From Asterella californica (lineage: Eukaryota; Streptophyta; Marchantiopsida; Marchantiales; Aytoniaceae): DNA of 64,000 bases. Of the stretch, positions 25,401-45,700 are shown piece after piece. The position numbers were made by a program, and so were the translations under genes. The stretch covers positions 16,864,001-16,928,000 of the forward strand of contig JAYKYS010000007.1 of assembly GCA_036924285.1 (NCBI GenBank), written 5' to 3'. The notes under the pieces are model-generated. The model searched no databases. It had not been told where the DNA came from and saw nothing but the letters and a program-made list of their open reading frames with translations. Position 1 is the stretch's first letter. The number at the start of each line of letters is the position of its first letter.

Positions 25401-26030
25401 GAAAACCGAAGCTACGGTAATCACCAACATACATAGACACCTGGTCCCACCGGAACAGTATTGAACAATATATAAGTATAAGCACATGTTTTAAGGATAG
25501 TATCGACCATCTGGTAGTTCCCCTCCTTGTCAGTACCACTGCATCCTCCACCGTAAAGTCAGAGATACTTTTCCTTTTTCATATCCTCCGTGGTAGCTGT
25601 AAAAGTGATAGGTTCCCCTCCAATTTCCTTTGTTTCTCTCTCTCTCTGCTCTTGAAGGTAATAATTGTTTCTTCTTGTTATCATCCTTTCGTAAGGCATA
25701 GGTACTACTTAAGAATATTCCGATGGATAAGACATACATGCAAGGTAACTTGAGTATTAAATTAATAATTGTGTAAGATTAGAGAAAGGATTCTGTCTAG
25801 TTAAGGAGGCTCCGGAAGATTTTGTTCTCTCGTAAGTGGTAGTGATCTAAAGTCGCCATTTAATTAATTGCAAAACTACATGGGGAAAGGATAATCTTCA
25901 CCAATTATGATTCACTGGTACTGAGCTCCCCAAGTCCCCACTGTCTGACCGATCTGATTGACGAAGATCCTACTCTGTAACTAAGAGCCGTATGCACTGG
26001 CTGCACAAAGCGAGAGAAGAATGAGCTGGG
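19434..26030. other. TCP 3' flank and GC-rich island, no further gene recognised
   Basis: Numerous overlapping open frames of 60-232 codons occur on both strands, the longest on the minus strand at 24419-23721. They are low-complexity (Arg, Ser or Pro runs from GA/CT, CGT and CAT repeats) and none has a recognisable domain. Simple repeats include (GA)n near 24032-24045, a GTC run near 24317-24333 and ATC repeats near 23670-23682. Part of this is presumably the 3' UTR of the TCP gene. The rest may be regulatory DNA or the leader of an unseen gene. Confidence 0.5.
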
Positions 26031-26032
26031 AG

Positions 26033-26077
26033 GAAATATATAGAGTATGATATAGTTTATCATACTCTATATATTTC
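26033..26077. repeat. Perfect 20-bp hairpin, 5-nt loop
   Basis: Arm 26033-26052 is exactly complementary to 26058-26077, with loop TAGTT. The AT-rich stem contains ATATATAGAGTATGATA. It is the first of three hairpins within 240 bp. Confidence 0.85.
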
Positions 26078-26150
26078 TCATATATATAGGGGTAGATAAC
26101 TTCTCGGATTGCGAGATGTGAAGTTTTACTCGGAAGTCACTCCTGGTTAC

Positions 26151-26186
26151 ATGTGTCGCTACCGGAAGATCCGGCTAGCGACACAT
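26151..26186. repeat. 15-bp hairpin with one bulged base
   Basis: ATGTGTCGCTA (26151-26161) pairs with TAGCGACACAT (26176-26186). CCGG (26162-26165) pairs with CCGG (26171-26174) around loop AAGAT, leaving C26175 bulged. Confidence 0.85.
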
Positions 26187-26244
26187 TCTTTTAAGATTCT
26201 CGGGACTAAAATCTCTCGTGAAAACGAGTTCAGAGTTAGAAAGG

Positions 26245-26270
26245 ACTGACAAAAGTTACACTTTGTCAGT
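26245..26270. repeat. 9-bp hairpin
   Basis: ACTGACAAA (26245-26253) pairs with TTTGTCAGT (26262-26270). It is third in the 26.03-26.27 kb cluster. The stem is short, so alone it would be unremarkable. Confidence 0.6.
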
Positions 26271-27149
26271 GCATTGATAACTGTATGTGGTACAACAAGT
26301 AATGATAAGTTTTTTTATCGGATATTTTCACGAATATTTTAGAATAACTTTTATTTAAGTCATGTATTTTGTTCGTAGATCATTGTGTTTCGCTTGAGCA
26401 TGTGTATCATTTGTTGATTAATGTGTTCCGTTCACAAGTCAGAGAAATGAGTTTCGTTTTTTTGTGACGACGAGCGGAAAGAATATTTTTTGCTTCAAGT
26501 TTGAACAATATTAAGATGTTTTGTTCGTTTGTGAGGACTCAATATCTGTAAAAGATTTGAAAAATGATATCACTCATGTCGAGAAGTCAACGTTGCAGCT
26601 AAGAAAGTTATGAGTCCAACGTCACGAAGTCCATGTTCTTTTATGAATTAGATGCTAAAAACTCAAATTCCACTTCACGATAAGGTTTGAGAGGCCCTTC
26701 AGTTTTCTCTTTAGCACTCCCGGAACTGGTTTTATAGGCCCTGGATAAACTTGTACGTATTAACCCACTTCTTACTTCCAGAACTCAGTTATGAAAAACA
26801 TTCTTTATTCCAGAGAAGAATATTCTTTTAGGTTTGAAACGCACCATTAGAGACACCCAAACTTAGCCTTTATGACTTTATGATCATCGACATAAGATTT
26901 CTTCAATGAGTAGGATGTACTAAGCACTCAACCAACATGTTTCTGGGAATGAGAATCCAGGTGTGAGAGGGTATCGTGAAAATATTTATGGTTATGGATA
27001 TATTTATAATATGGCGACTCAAATCTGTTCCCATAGAGAAATTTACAAGGTTTGTATGAGAAGATGTAAGTGTAAACTTTCAGCCATTTTCAGGGATTGT
27101 AGAATGAGTGTATTAATTTGATTTAGTTTTTTTCAACGATATTGATGAG

Positions 27150-27909
27150 AGAGGATCATCACAAGATTTGGATGTCCGTTAGAGTTGGTCTCAGATAGAA
27201 AAGGAGAGTTTGTAGAGAGCATGACTACTGCTATGCTACAACACTTTTCTATCAAGCCACGAGTAACGATCTCATACAAACCAAATGCTAACGGTCTTGC
27301 GGAGAAGACCAATCTTACACTTTGTATGATGCCCGTCAAAGATGCTGGTGTTGAGACTGCGAAATATACTTGAGATAAGAGACTACATGTCATCTTATGG
27401 GAGTATCGAATGACAATAAAGACTTCTATTGAGCACTCCCCATTTCGACTGGTTTATGGAGTGGAGTCCAAGTTGTCGATCCAGTTCGAATTGAATACTT
27501 TTCAAACTATTCAACAAAAATTGAAGAGATCAAAGAGAGAAGACGTGATCATATCAAGAAAGGAGCAACTCATGGAGTTGAAAGAGACCCGAGCGGTAGC
27601 AATGATCCGGATAGAAGGAGCTCAGGCGTATCAAAAGAAGAGTTATGACAAACGATTGGACAAGAAGGAGGTAAAACTTTTTCAATCAGAGATTGGGTAA
27701 TGTTATATGATGCGATCAGATTCAAGAGGGCTAGGAAGAAGTTTCTTCCGAGATATTTTGGTCCTTTTGTTGTAGATAAGGTGTGGAGCAACTTCACATA
27801 TGACTTTCAGGAGCTGGGAGGAAGGAGATTCGATCAGGTAAATCATGACAAGAAGTTGTTTCATCGACGAAAGTTCTCTCTTCACTCCGACGACGGAGCG
27901 AAAATTTAG
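27150..27909 (+). pseudogene. Ty3/gypsy integrase core and GPF-module remnant
   Basis: At 27185-27373 the frame encodes the second half of an integrase catalytic core: SDRKGEF carries the second catalytic Asp, and SYKPNANGLAEKTN carries the Glu of the D,D-35-E triad. At 27410-27700 comes EHSPFRLVYGVESKLSIQFE, the usual segment after the core. At 27700-27909 is the GPF module, FLPRYFGPFVVDKVWSNF. The pieces lie in different frames with stops, and nothing of the zinc finger or first Asp is seen, so the copy is dead. It ends only 13 bp before the LTR at 27923 and is read as the 3' end of that element. Confidence 0.85.
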
Positions 27910-27922
27910 TCTGAGGATAAAA

Positions 27923-28833
27923 TGTAACGACCTATGTTACACACAGAAAGTTTGTCTATTAGTAAGGTGTTTAGTTATAGTTAAGTGTGGAGAATGTTTA
28001 TTTGCTACCCAAGTACTTTAAGGAGATATCAAGTTAGTCATGACTAGCTAACATTAGTTATGGTTAAACTTAGCTGTACTTTTGAGCAGAAATCAGATAT
28101 TTGCTAAAGAATGAGCACTACTAGCTTGTCATCTTGTCTAAAAAGTAGAAAGGAGGTGGAAAATATTCCTTATCTCCTTTTTGACTTGATATTAATGATG
28201 GGATTAAAGTTGTGGACTTTGTGGGCATTAAAAACAAGAAGAGATTCCACATGTTTTCTTTTTAGTGGATCCTAGTGTAGAGGGGGTGGAAATTTGAGAT
28301 TCCTTGAGAATATTTCAGAATCCTTCTAGAAGTTGTTGACTTTGAAGGAATAAGCTCACGTGAAAAGGTAAGAAGCCCATGTGATTAATGCTTTTACCTT
28401 AAGTAATATCTTAGTAAAACTCGGTAAAAATAGTTACGGCTGAGTTACCGGATGGGTATCAAAGTAAAACCTAGAATGTATAAATAGAGGAGTCGAAGAG
28501 CTCATCATCCTTGTTTTCACATCATCGTATTGACAACTTGAGTAATATAGAGAGTGAGTGATATTTTAGCATGTGAGAACTTGAGTGACGTCGTTAGAAG
28601 GGAGGATTTTAGTTGATGAGTTTATAGAGAATTTTAATTGATGAGTTTATGGGTGTATGAATGAGTGAACTTAGATTTTTCCTTTCAAGTTCATGGTGTG
28701 CTTCCATCAAAGCCATCAGAGGTGACCCTTGAGTGAGAGACAAGCCCGACATGTTGCAGATTCATCGATGACGATCGTGGAGGTTGAGAGATTGGGGGCG
28801 GTAGTTGATCGATAGGACCGCGGAGGGTTTATA
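27923..28833 (+). mobile_element. LTR family B, copy 1 (3' LTR of the truncated element)
   Basis: It begins TGTAACGACCTATGTTACAC and ends near TTTATA (28833), and is about 911 bp long. It aligns throughout with 29536-30418. A probable promoter segment, TATAAATAGAGGAG, lies near 28478. It directly follows the integrase remnant and sits just before RNase H sequence, meaning that this element inserted into another one. Confidence 0.85.
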
Positions 28834-28947
28834 GGACCAAGAGTGACAGTAGAGAGATGAGCATGAGCGACTTTTCTAGAGCTCAAGGATAAGTTGACAT
28901 CTTCTCTCATCTTGAGGAACCTATTAGGGGACGTCCGTTCTAACTAC

Positions 28948-29530
28948 ACATTGATTGGAGTATTTTAAGACTTGGAGCGGTATTGGCACAAAAAGATGAT
29001 GAGTGAAGGGAGTTGGTTGTGACTATGTGAGTCACTCCAACAATTCAGCGAAACCGAAGTATAGTTCATACGAAGGAGAGTGTTTGGTTGTGGTGTGGGT
29101 TGTGGTACAGTTTCGGTATTATTTGTTGAAGAACCCCTCCACTCTCATTATTGATCACCAGTCGCTCAAGTGGTTAATGGAGTCTGACATGCTTACAGAG
29201 AAGCTTGCACTGTTGGCTCTGAATTCTGCAAGAGTACGACTTCCACATAGTTCATAGACCTGAGATAGCAAACAAAGATACAGAAGGTTTGAGTAGAAAT
29301 CCATGTAGGAATCAAAAGGATGATATAGGAGCTCGTTGGCATGGTGAAACAGATGAGGAGAAGGTGTCAAGTTTGCATACATTAGCCTTTTTTGTATGTT
29401 GGTTCTGGAGGATCATGTGGCAGCTCTCGTGAGTCAAGAGGTAGATGATGAGTCCTCAAATCAAGAAGATAATGATGTTTTGACGAATCAACGAGATATC
29501 CATGATAATATGATGATGATGGAATATCTA
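28948..29530 (+). pseudogene. Ty3/gypsy RNase H remnant
   Basis: From 28948 the plus strand encodes DWSILRLGAVLAQKDDE, the RNase H start with its first catalytic Asp. After a stop and shift come YSSYEGECLVVVW (catalytic Glu) and STLIIDHQSLKWLMES (catalytic Asp). Near 29260-29310 another frame carries an HRP...GLSRNP-like end. RNase H removes the RNA strand during reverse transcription. The pieces are split by frameshifts. The integrase of the same host element seems to resume at 30419, beyond an inserted LTR. Confidence 0.85.
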
Positions 29531-29535
29531 TGTAT

Positions 29536-30418
29536 TGTAACGACCTATGTTACACACAGGAAGTTGTCTATTAGTAAGGTGTTTAGTTATAACTAAGTGT
29601 GGATAATGTTTATTTGCTGCCCAAGTACTTTAAGGAGGTTTCAAGTTAGTCATGACTAGCTAAAGTTAGTTATGGTTAAACTTAGTTGTACTTTTGACAA
29701 AATTCAGATATTTCCTAAAGAGTAAGCACTACTATCTTGTCATCTTGTCTAAAAGGTAGAAAGGAGGTGGAAAGTATCCCTTATCTCTTTTTTGACTTGA
29801 TATTAGTGGTGGGATTAAAGTTGTGGACTTTGTGAGCATTAAAAACAATAAGAGATTCCACATGTTTCTTTTTTAGTGGATCCTAGTGTAGAGAGGTGGA
29901 AATTCGAGATTCTCTGAGAATATTCTAGAATCCTTCTAGAAGTTGTTGACTTTGAAGGAATAAGTCCATGTGAAAAGATAAGAAGCACATGTGATTAATG
30001 CTTTTACTTTAAGTTATATCTTAGTAAAACCCGGATAAAAATAGTTACGGCTGAGTTACCGGAGGATATCAAGATAAAAATCTAGAATGTATAAATAGAG
30101 GAGTAGAGAAGAGCTTCTCATCTTTGTTTTCACATCGTCGTAATGACAACTTGAGTAATATAGAGAATGTGTGATATTTTAGCATGTGAGAACTTGAGAG
30201 ACGTCGTTAGAATAGAGGATTTTAGTTGATGAGTTTATAAGTGAGTGAATGATTGAACTTAATATTTTTCTTTCAAGTTCATGGTGTGCTTCCCTCAAAG
30301 CCATCAGAGGTGACCTTTGAGTGAGAGACAAGTCCGACATGTTACAGATTCATCGATGTCTATCGTGGAGGTTGAGAGATTGGGGGTAGTTGATCAATAG
30401 GACCGCGGAGGATTTACA
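29536..30418 (+). mobile_element. LTR family B, copy 2 (probable solo LTR)
   Basis: The 883-bp segment begins TGTAACGACCTATGTTACAC and ends TTTACA. It aligns with 27923-28833 over its full length with moderate divergence. The left flank ends GTAT and the right flank begins GTAC, a possible near-identical target-site duplication. Host pol sequence lies on both sides: the RNase H tail on the left, the pre-integrase linker on the right. It carries TATAAATAGAGGAG near 30091. Confidence 0.85.
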
Positions 30419-31340
30419 GTACTGAAGTCATGTTGGGCACAATAAGTGCCAAGGAGCAAGATCGTGTTCATCAGCGAATCAAGAGGTTTCAGCGTGAAGA
30501 GAAACATGTTCTTCGTGCGTGAGAGAATGATAGCGTACGTCTTGTACCACATTCGTCATAGAGAGCACAATTAGTTGGACATGCCCACGAGGAATTGAGG
30601 CATTTTGGACTGAAGTGCATGTATAATTACTCTAAGGACAATATTGGTGATGTAATGTACACATCGATGTGCATCAATTTGTGACACAATGTGTGATCTG
30701 TGATCGAGTTCGAGCATCATTCAATGCTCCTACTCCATAGTTACACTCTTAATCGATTGTGAGGTTGAGTTACCATTGGAATTTGAACTTTCTGAAATCT
30801 TATCATTGATCAGACGACACAACCGGTATGTGTTGATGACGATGGAGCATTTCTCCAAATGGATTGAATTGATGGCACTATCGGACAAGGAAAGTGAGGG
30901 TGTAGCATGTGTTTTCCTAGATCGAGTGTTTAGTCATTTTGGTGCACCAGCCGAAGTGTTGACTGACTCGGGTATAGAATTTTATGGTGAGTTTCAGGCC
31001 TTGTGTGTACGCTGACTGATCACTCGTCTCTGGATCATCTTGAGACTGATGGCTTGGCAGAAAAGAGTTGTTCAGACAGTGAAGAGAGGATTGTGCAAGT
31101 ATGGCTTGCAGAAGGATCATCATGGAAACTGAGATCTTCAGTTACCATGGTTGGCTATGGATTATTGTTTCAGTCGACAAGCATCATTGACATCTTTCTC
31201 ACCATATTTTCTGCTATACGGTCGAGAATCAGATTTACAAGCGGTCATTCGTCATGATTCTACTGAGGTTGTGAACCTTGATGATCTGGATATGTGAGTG
31301 AGAGTATGTTCTCAACAAGTTGAGACGTTTCAACGAGTTA
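30419..31340 (+). pseudogene. Ty3/gypsy integrase remnant (zinc finger and core)
   Basis: After the solo LTR the plus strand continues with a linker (AKEQDRVHQRIKRFQ, near 30450), an H2C2 zinc-finger start (GHAHEELRHFG near 30580, then a VICDRV-like Cys segment near 30695) and the catalytic core at 30776-31015: RYVLMTMEHFSKWIELMALSDK, then SHFGAPAEVLTDSGIEF with the second catalytic Asp. Further core and post-core sequence is frameshifted to about 31340. Stops are frequent and the copy is inactive. Confidence 0.85.
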
Positions 31341-31985
31341 TGTCGATGGAATTTGAGAACTTATGGATTGCTCAAGATAGAGATACTTTACGATATGTGA
31401 CTATTTGAGGAGGAGGTTATCGATCATCGACTCACAAGTTTCATCTTGACGATTACATGTATTTACAGCAAACAGCACCGGCGACATTAGATGTGACTGT
31501 AAGACATACTATCTTACGAGTGTGTGAGGTGTTACCTTCTGATGTTCTCGTGTTAGAGGATCGTGATGATGTAGGTTGGAAGGATCATGTACGTATTTAC
31601 ACGTCATGTCATCTTCTTAACATCGATGATTTTGTGGATCCAAGCTTAACGGTTGTACGTGCAGGCTTGAGGTATATGTTATGTGGATCTGTTAGTAGAG
31701 CGATCTCTATGTTGTTATGTGACGGTTGTTTGAGAGGATGACACATGTCATGTTTGACACCACCCTCTCATCATAGTTCCTCAAGGGCGGTGGATAGATC
31801 ATCTGTGCAGTTAGCGAGGTCGATCATTCGATCTTCACGGTATGGATGGCAGACAAGCTATTAACGATGAGACGACGTAGCATCCGATCTCCTGATCTTC
31901 GCACCGAAGAAGGTGCATATCACGTAGTTGGATCATATGACTATCTAGAGTTTGAGAGACCAACCGTCAACTAGAGAAATGATTG
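31341..31985 (+). other. Possible pol 3' tail, not resolved
   Basis: A plus-strand frame at 31457-31741 has no diagnostic motif. Its position after integrase suggests the degraded C-terminal end of the same element. No chromodomain is recognised. Confidence 0.3.
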
Positions 31986-32506
31986 TGGTATACTTGTGTA
32001 TGTGTACGACACTTTGTGCTTGTTATGTATTTTGTAGTTTATATAGCGATGTATGTTGTGTAACGATGTGTATGCGCATGACAGCTGTCATGTCATTTTT
32101 CATCAGTTGCTAGTTCGACCTAGTGCAAAATGACGCACGTCATTAGCGACATTAGTGTCAATAGTTCCGGTAGTGCCGTTAGGGCTATTAGTGGAGTTTC
32201 TTGGGTTGAGATCACCAAGGAGTATATTTCGAGTTGGAGCTTGTAGTCTTTCACTTTTCTCATGTTGAGCCTTCAAGCTCCTAGCTATGGTAGATGTGCT
32301 TAGTAGAATGTACTTGGATTCTTTGCGAGCACATAGTGGGTTTGGCTTGACTTGTGAGTGATCTGTTGCTAGTTGGCAGGTGTTTATGCATGTGTTCTCA
32401 GATTTATTATGGTATACTTGTGTATATGTATGACACTTTGTGCTTGTTATGTACTTGATAGTTTAGACAGCGATATATGTTGTGTAACAATGTGCATGCG
32501 CACGAC
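31986..32506. repeat. Direct repeat of ~97 bp, period 424 bp
   Basis: 31986-32082 and 32410-32506 share TGGTATACTTGTGTA, GACACTTTGTGCTTGTTATG and ATGTTGTGTAAC with few differences. They are probably fragments of an LTR or an internal duplication in the tail of the preceding element. No coding role is apparent. Confidence 0.8.
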
Positions 32507-35500
32507 AAAGCTAATAGTCCTTGGCTCAGAAATAGTAAATAGATAAGAAGCTGACAAGAAATGAGGAAGAAATTAAAGTTCAATTTCAGAATAAGAGGTG
32601 TGCCGATTTGTCTATCTCCAAAACAGCTGGTTGAACTATGTTCGAAGTATGGAGGGATTTGGAGTTTGATGTCAAGACAATATAGAAGTTTTTAACAAAG
32701 ATAGGGGTGATCAACCTAAAGGACATCCAAGAGGACGGATAGAACGATGGAAAACTACACGAGTTCGTAAGGGAGCGGAATACCAGAACAACAGCGAAAG
32801 AAATAGATAGTTTAGAGAAGTTTGATGATTGACTAGATACCAAAAAAGTGCAATTGAACTGGTTGGAAGATTGTGCAAGGTGGACATTGGATGGAGAGTG
32901 TCAAGAGCCAAAGAAGTGACATAGAGAAATGAAATTTTGGCACATACTAATGTAGTCAACGGCAAACGATGAAAATATAGCGCAAAGGTGGAAAACAAGT
33001 TGGGGTGGGGGAACAAATGAAAGACTCTATGGAAAGGGAAAGGACTCAAAGATCCAAGATCTGGACCTGACGGTTTCTAAGACGAGGTTTCTTTACGTTG
33101 TCGAGAGCCAAAAGGTGAGTTTAACAATGGACATGCGCAATGAGTGTGAGAGACAATAAGAGTCTTTCGAGAATTGGTTTTGGGATTGTAGCAAGATACA
33201 AGACAGAAAGAGTCGTACATAAAGCTAGTGATGAGAGAGAGGTATGACAGAGAGCATAATACCACTCTGCTACAAGCAATTGACCATGCAATTCAACAGA
33301 GTAAAGACAATCCAGCCTCACTATGCATCTTAGAGCAACTAACAGCTACTGCTTGGAAAGAAAGGAACTATATCTATTTCAAGGGTAGGAAAAAACTGAC
33401 ATCAATATAAGGAATCTTAGGCTAGGCGATGACGGAGATGAGGAACAAAATAACGACATATAACGACTCGGAGAAACAGAGGTGAGAAGAAGCACTTAGC
33501 TTAATTTGGAATGTGACAAGTGCGATTTAGTAGACGTCAAATACAAAATCTCGTCGAGAATGAAACAGAGTGCGAACTGGAAGACGTAACTCAAGAAGAC
33601 AACGGACACAACATGAGCAGACCGGAAGATCACTTCTAAGTTAGTAATCTATACGTGAACGAGAGAGACAATCTGAGTAGAATGGAGTCGAGCATACAAT
33701 GTAGTGCAATAGAGAGTGAGAGTTACACCACTAGGCACAATTCAGAATTCCAGACTACAGCTAGCCAAAGAACACAAGGGGTGGAGATACTCAAATTTTT
33801 TCCAATGATGTCTACTCGAGGAGCACAAGTAAGTGAAATCACCCCTTCATTTGGAAATAGAAGGGACTTGCAATAAACACGCATGAGTTACACTCAAGAT
33901 AAGACGTCCGTTGTATTAAAGATTAAACGTCCGGTTTTGCATAATCGGTCTCGTTATTCGTCGTGCGGCAGTCAGCATGCATATTGATACCGTTGTTCTT
34001 GCCGTTTGTCCATTCACTATCGTCGGTCGTTGTTCGTCCCGCGACCTTGCTGTTTGTTCGTTCGTTCGTCTCGCGGTAGGCGAAATGAAATCCTCAGCAC
34101 AACACAAGAAAATCAGTCGAAGAGTCTCGGCTAGTACGAGGAGGAAATGATAGAGAAGATGATGAAGCTGCCAAGACGCACGAGCTATGGACGAACAACA
34201 GAATCCAAGCTGGTGCTCGAAGCGTCAATAAAAATGAATCATTTTTAATTTCGAATATGTTACATGATGAAGAGACAAACTGATAATAAAACAAACTGTG
34301 CATAAGGAAGATAGGGACCACTGCATAAGGGCTAGTCATAGTAACAGTGCTGATAGAATTAATACTAGAACTCAAGAGCCGCTCGTGGAACAAGTAGAAG
34401 GGATTCATCCGGACCGTACACCAGACGTCTAAATGAATTCTTTTCCCGTTTGTAATTCATTTTCTCAGCATCGCGAGATTAATCCGCTTCTTGCTTCGTC
34501 AAAAAAATACATGCTCCCTTATAACCTTGTACAGGTTTTTGCTCTTTTTATAGTCACTGGAAGTATATAGTAAATGACAAAGTATATAGTAAATGACACC
34601 TTAGAGCAGTTTCTCGATTCCTGACAGGTATTTTGTCAGACTCGAGCCTACCAGGACCATCTCAAACACTTTTAGAATTTGGTATCAAACAGGAGAGGAA
34701 AAAAAGGAATTGTTTACATCGGAACTGCATATTTTTAATTATCGATGAGGCTTTAAAATGCAAACAATGTGAATCTATCATCTGTATGTCCATTTCTGAT
34801 TCAGTTCAAAAGTATTCAAGTAAGAAGTCAGAACTGTTGATTCACGAGAAATATCATCCAAGTCCAAGACAGGAAACACAGAGCCAACGTGTCACGTATC
34901 ATCATTATTTAAAAGTTCAGTGTCTCAAAATGATAGAAAGGTATGCATAGCTTATTTTCGATAGTGGTTTATCTTCTACTAGCTTCCCAGCCTTTTGTAT
35001 GATAACTGAAATGCAAGTAGGCACAACAGACTTATTACAAATACTAACTCTACAAAAACTAGACGCAAAAATTTGGCCGATGCAAATAGGCACTTTGCAT
35101 TTCATGAATAATGAGATCACGATGTATCAGTTCCAAGTTTCCTGTGATCGTTTACCGAAGAGAAAAAAAAAGGGAACTTGGTGACCCTTCACAACAAAAC
35201 TGAAAAGGAAGGATCGATTAATAGATCTCTCTAAATAGTCTGCACATTAGGTGAACATGGGTTCAACCGTTCAAGCCTATAACTACGGAATGAAAGGGAC
35301 TGACTGGAATAACCTTCTTATGACAGCCGCTTGTTACCGTACTATGAACCAAGGTCCACCACTGACACTGGGTATGCTAGTTTCCGGGACTTAGAACCGT
35401 ACATGAAAACTACAGGTTCAAACGTGTGTCTAAAAGGACGTGATGGAGGCCATTCACGTCCGTCCGTTCGTGCGTTGCTCGCTACTTTCATGATACTGCT

Positions 35501-37468
35501 TTGAATTGTGGAGGTGCTGGCTCTACCTTTTAAGAGGGCGCTGGGCATTGCCATAGGAGTATTATACAAGTCGACTTTCTCTGAATTTTTGTGCCCTTCT
35601 GTACTTATCTACATCAAAAGGGCAGAAGGTGAGCAGAGCAGGGCTCCACTGATTTTTCTCTTGTAGTAGTAGCTACTGTAACTTTTACCTCGTCCCTTTG
35701 TTCCTCTCCTTTACTTTAAAACCTGACGAGCGCTAGAGTTAATCGCCTGCTACCGAAGCAGAGCAGACTGTCGCAGCTGAGGGTGCATAGTCTCATGATA
35801 GGTTGGTACGCTACTTCTCTCTTTTATAGCGTAATGAGAAAGCCAAGAGAGAGGTATCACAAGCACGACTATTACTGCTTCTACTATAGTGGTACTGTAA
35901 AAACGTCCGTGGGGCGTGGGCTGAATCTGAGACATACGACAGGGATGCAGAGAGAAGGGCAGAGACATGGAGACATGGAGACATGCAGCGGCAGGGATGA
36001 ACGTGTTGTCAAAAGAGAGTCTCAAAAAGGATAGCCTACATCTCTACCCGTTCAATTCGATTTCTGCGAGCGAGAGTGTTGGATGGAAGACAGCGGATCT
36101 AGTTTCTCCCTCCTGTAATAGGATGTGCCTTCCTTTGGTCTTGTGGAAAGTGGCAAGTCAGAGATTCAAGATTGAGATGTAGATAAGTTCAAATGGGCCT
36201 TTAGTTGAGTGAGTCTCCCACACCAAAAAAAAGATAAAGCCAAATCTACGTCCTACGACCTACGAATACACACCTTCTTTCCACTTTTTGATGTCTACTC
36301 CCCTTGAAGTTCGTGATGAGATCTCACCCTCCTTTCTCGTAGCGGGAACACACCATGGATCCAATGGACTGTCCTACCAGTAACTGCTTCTGCTCCACAG
36401 CCTGTGTCACAATTAACTGCTTCAGTCATTCCGCACAAATCTCCATGCGGGTCCGCCACTGGATTCCAGCTTTTCTTGATTTCGATGAATGGTAACATCC
36501 ATCTGTAGATGTGTTATTTCAGTTCTACCGGGCTGTAGCGTCTGGAAACTTCCGACTTTAAATGCGGACAGGATCAAAGAAAGGCTACCTCTAACCCTTC
36601 GCAATTATTCACTTACCAGTCCAACAGCCATATGTCTGGCTGCTAACCGTTGAAGTGGTTTACCTCGAGCAAGTGGCATCCATGGAAAAGGCAATCACCG
36701 TCACCCGTCGTTTGTACTCCCGTTCCTTTGCTCTATACTCAGTGAAGCACGCCTCAAGAACATCTTCTTCTCCAATATAGCGGAACCAAAGGCTTACTAT
36801 CAGCGTCAGACATCTTACCGCGGATGATAACTGGGAACTAAATATCTATACGAACGATCAAGAGGGTGACTGCTCTGCCGAAGTACAATGAAGACACCTT
36901 ATTCTCGAGCAATGTACCAAACCCGAAATCGTCACTACTAACGGAGACGAAACTTTGACATCTTTTGCTTGACAGGTAAACGCGCAAAGAGGGCCTAGTA
37001 ACGGGAACCAAACTGCCATCATCCGGTAATCACCCAGATATCGGTTAAGACGGTTCACAGTACAACTCAAGTCCACATTTTCGTGTGAAGTGTAGAATCA
37101 CAGAATCATGTGCAGGAATGGAATTTCTACTACTCACTTCTTGGTGATCCGGTGCATCTAATCAAAACCATTCACCCCCCAGTGCAATACTACGGGCAAG
37201 TATTGGTCATGTATTAACATAGACCTTCTCATCTTTGAAGAGGTGTGAGTCACGGTGGCTATCAGTGAGATTCGGCGAAAATCTTAGGGAACACTTCCAA
37301 GCGGGTACAAAACTGCATATCTGAGATGTCGACTTTCGTCTATGGTAAAGATTACATCAGGATTCTATGGTAGTGCTGTTGGTATTTGTATCTCGACTGC
37401 CCAGATCTGTACTTCGACGCTGCGGTTTGTGAAGGTCTGCTGTTTAATCAACGAAATCTACCCAAACC
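32507..37468. other. Intergenic stretch downstream of PFP-beta, no gene recognised
   Basis: Bases 32.5-33.9 kb are purine-rich on the plus strand, with broken short frames that could be an old unrecognised element. Bases 34-37.4 kb contain short frames without domains, and composition shifts towards gene-like near 35.2 kb. The PFP-beta 3' UTR must begin at 37468 and run leftwards; its end cannot be placed. Confidence 0.5.
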
Positions 37469-45044
<7,576 letters not shown>

Positions 45045-45700
45045 ACTACAAGAACGCTGTCTCCACTAATTCCCTTTGGATTTCCCAGAGAGCTCTTCGC
45101 TCTCACGTCCTCCTACAGTACTTGTGAAATTCCTGCAAAACAGCTCTTTTGACTGTTAAGTACTACCTGGAAATCACAAATCAAACACCTGTCCTCCACT
45201 GCGAAGAATGTTGGAAAGATTCCGTTATCAACTCGTTCAAGTCGTACAGTACTAAGAGCATTCTTCGACTCTGAACGACAGGGAGAAAAGGAAACCATCA
45301 ATGTTAACAATCATTCACACTTAGTGAAGAATTATCAAAAAAGATGCTCATGGACTTGCCACTCCAGATGAAATGAAGGGATCCGTTTTTCTAGTTCCGC
45401 AAATCGCGTTCTACTCAAGCGCCCAGGCTCCCTTCAAGCGAGATATAGTAGGCGCTGCTGACAGTCTCAGAGACGTGATGAGCGACCGGAAACGAGAGGG
45501 ATGAATGAGACAGCGAATCTACGACAATTCGAGAATCTTCTGCCGGATCCCCACAAAAGTCATTGTCAAGATCAATGGAAGCAGGAGTACTCCACGGTTT
45601 CTTGGTGTATCCGCTCCGCCCACGTGAAGACGACTACACAAGGAGACCAGATAACCCTTCACCTAAACACTAAAAACGGGCAAATTACATTCTAAGGGTC
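45045..45700 (-). promoter_or_regulatory. Putative 5' UTR and promoter of PFP-beta
   Basis: This is the sequence immediately upstream (to the right on the plus strand) of the PFP-beta start codon. No clear TATA box or leader intron can be assigned. Short open frames here show no motif. Composition becomes AT-rich beyond about 45.7 kb, which may mark the edge of the gene island. Confidence 0.4.

Noticed and set aside
33228..33410. Possible LINE C-terminal segment (TAWKERNYIYFKG)
   Set aside because: Only a faint resemblance to zf-RVT tails; no Cys/His knuckle or RT nearby.
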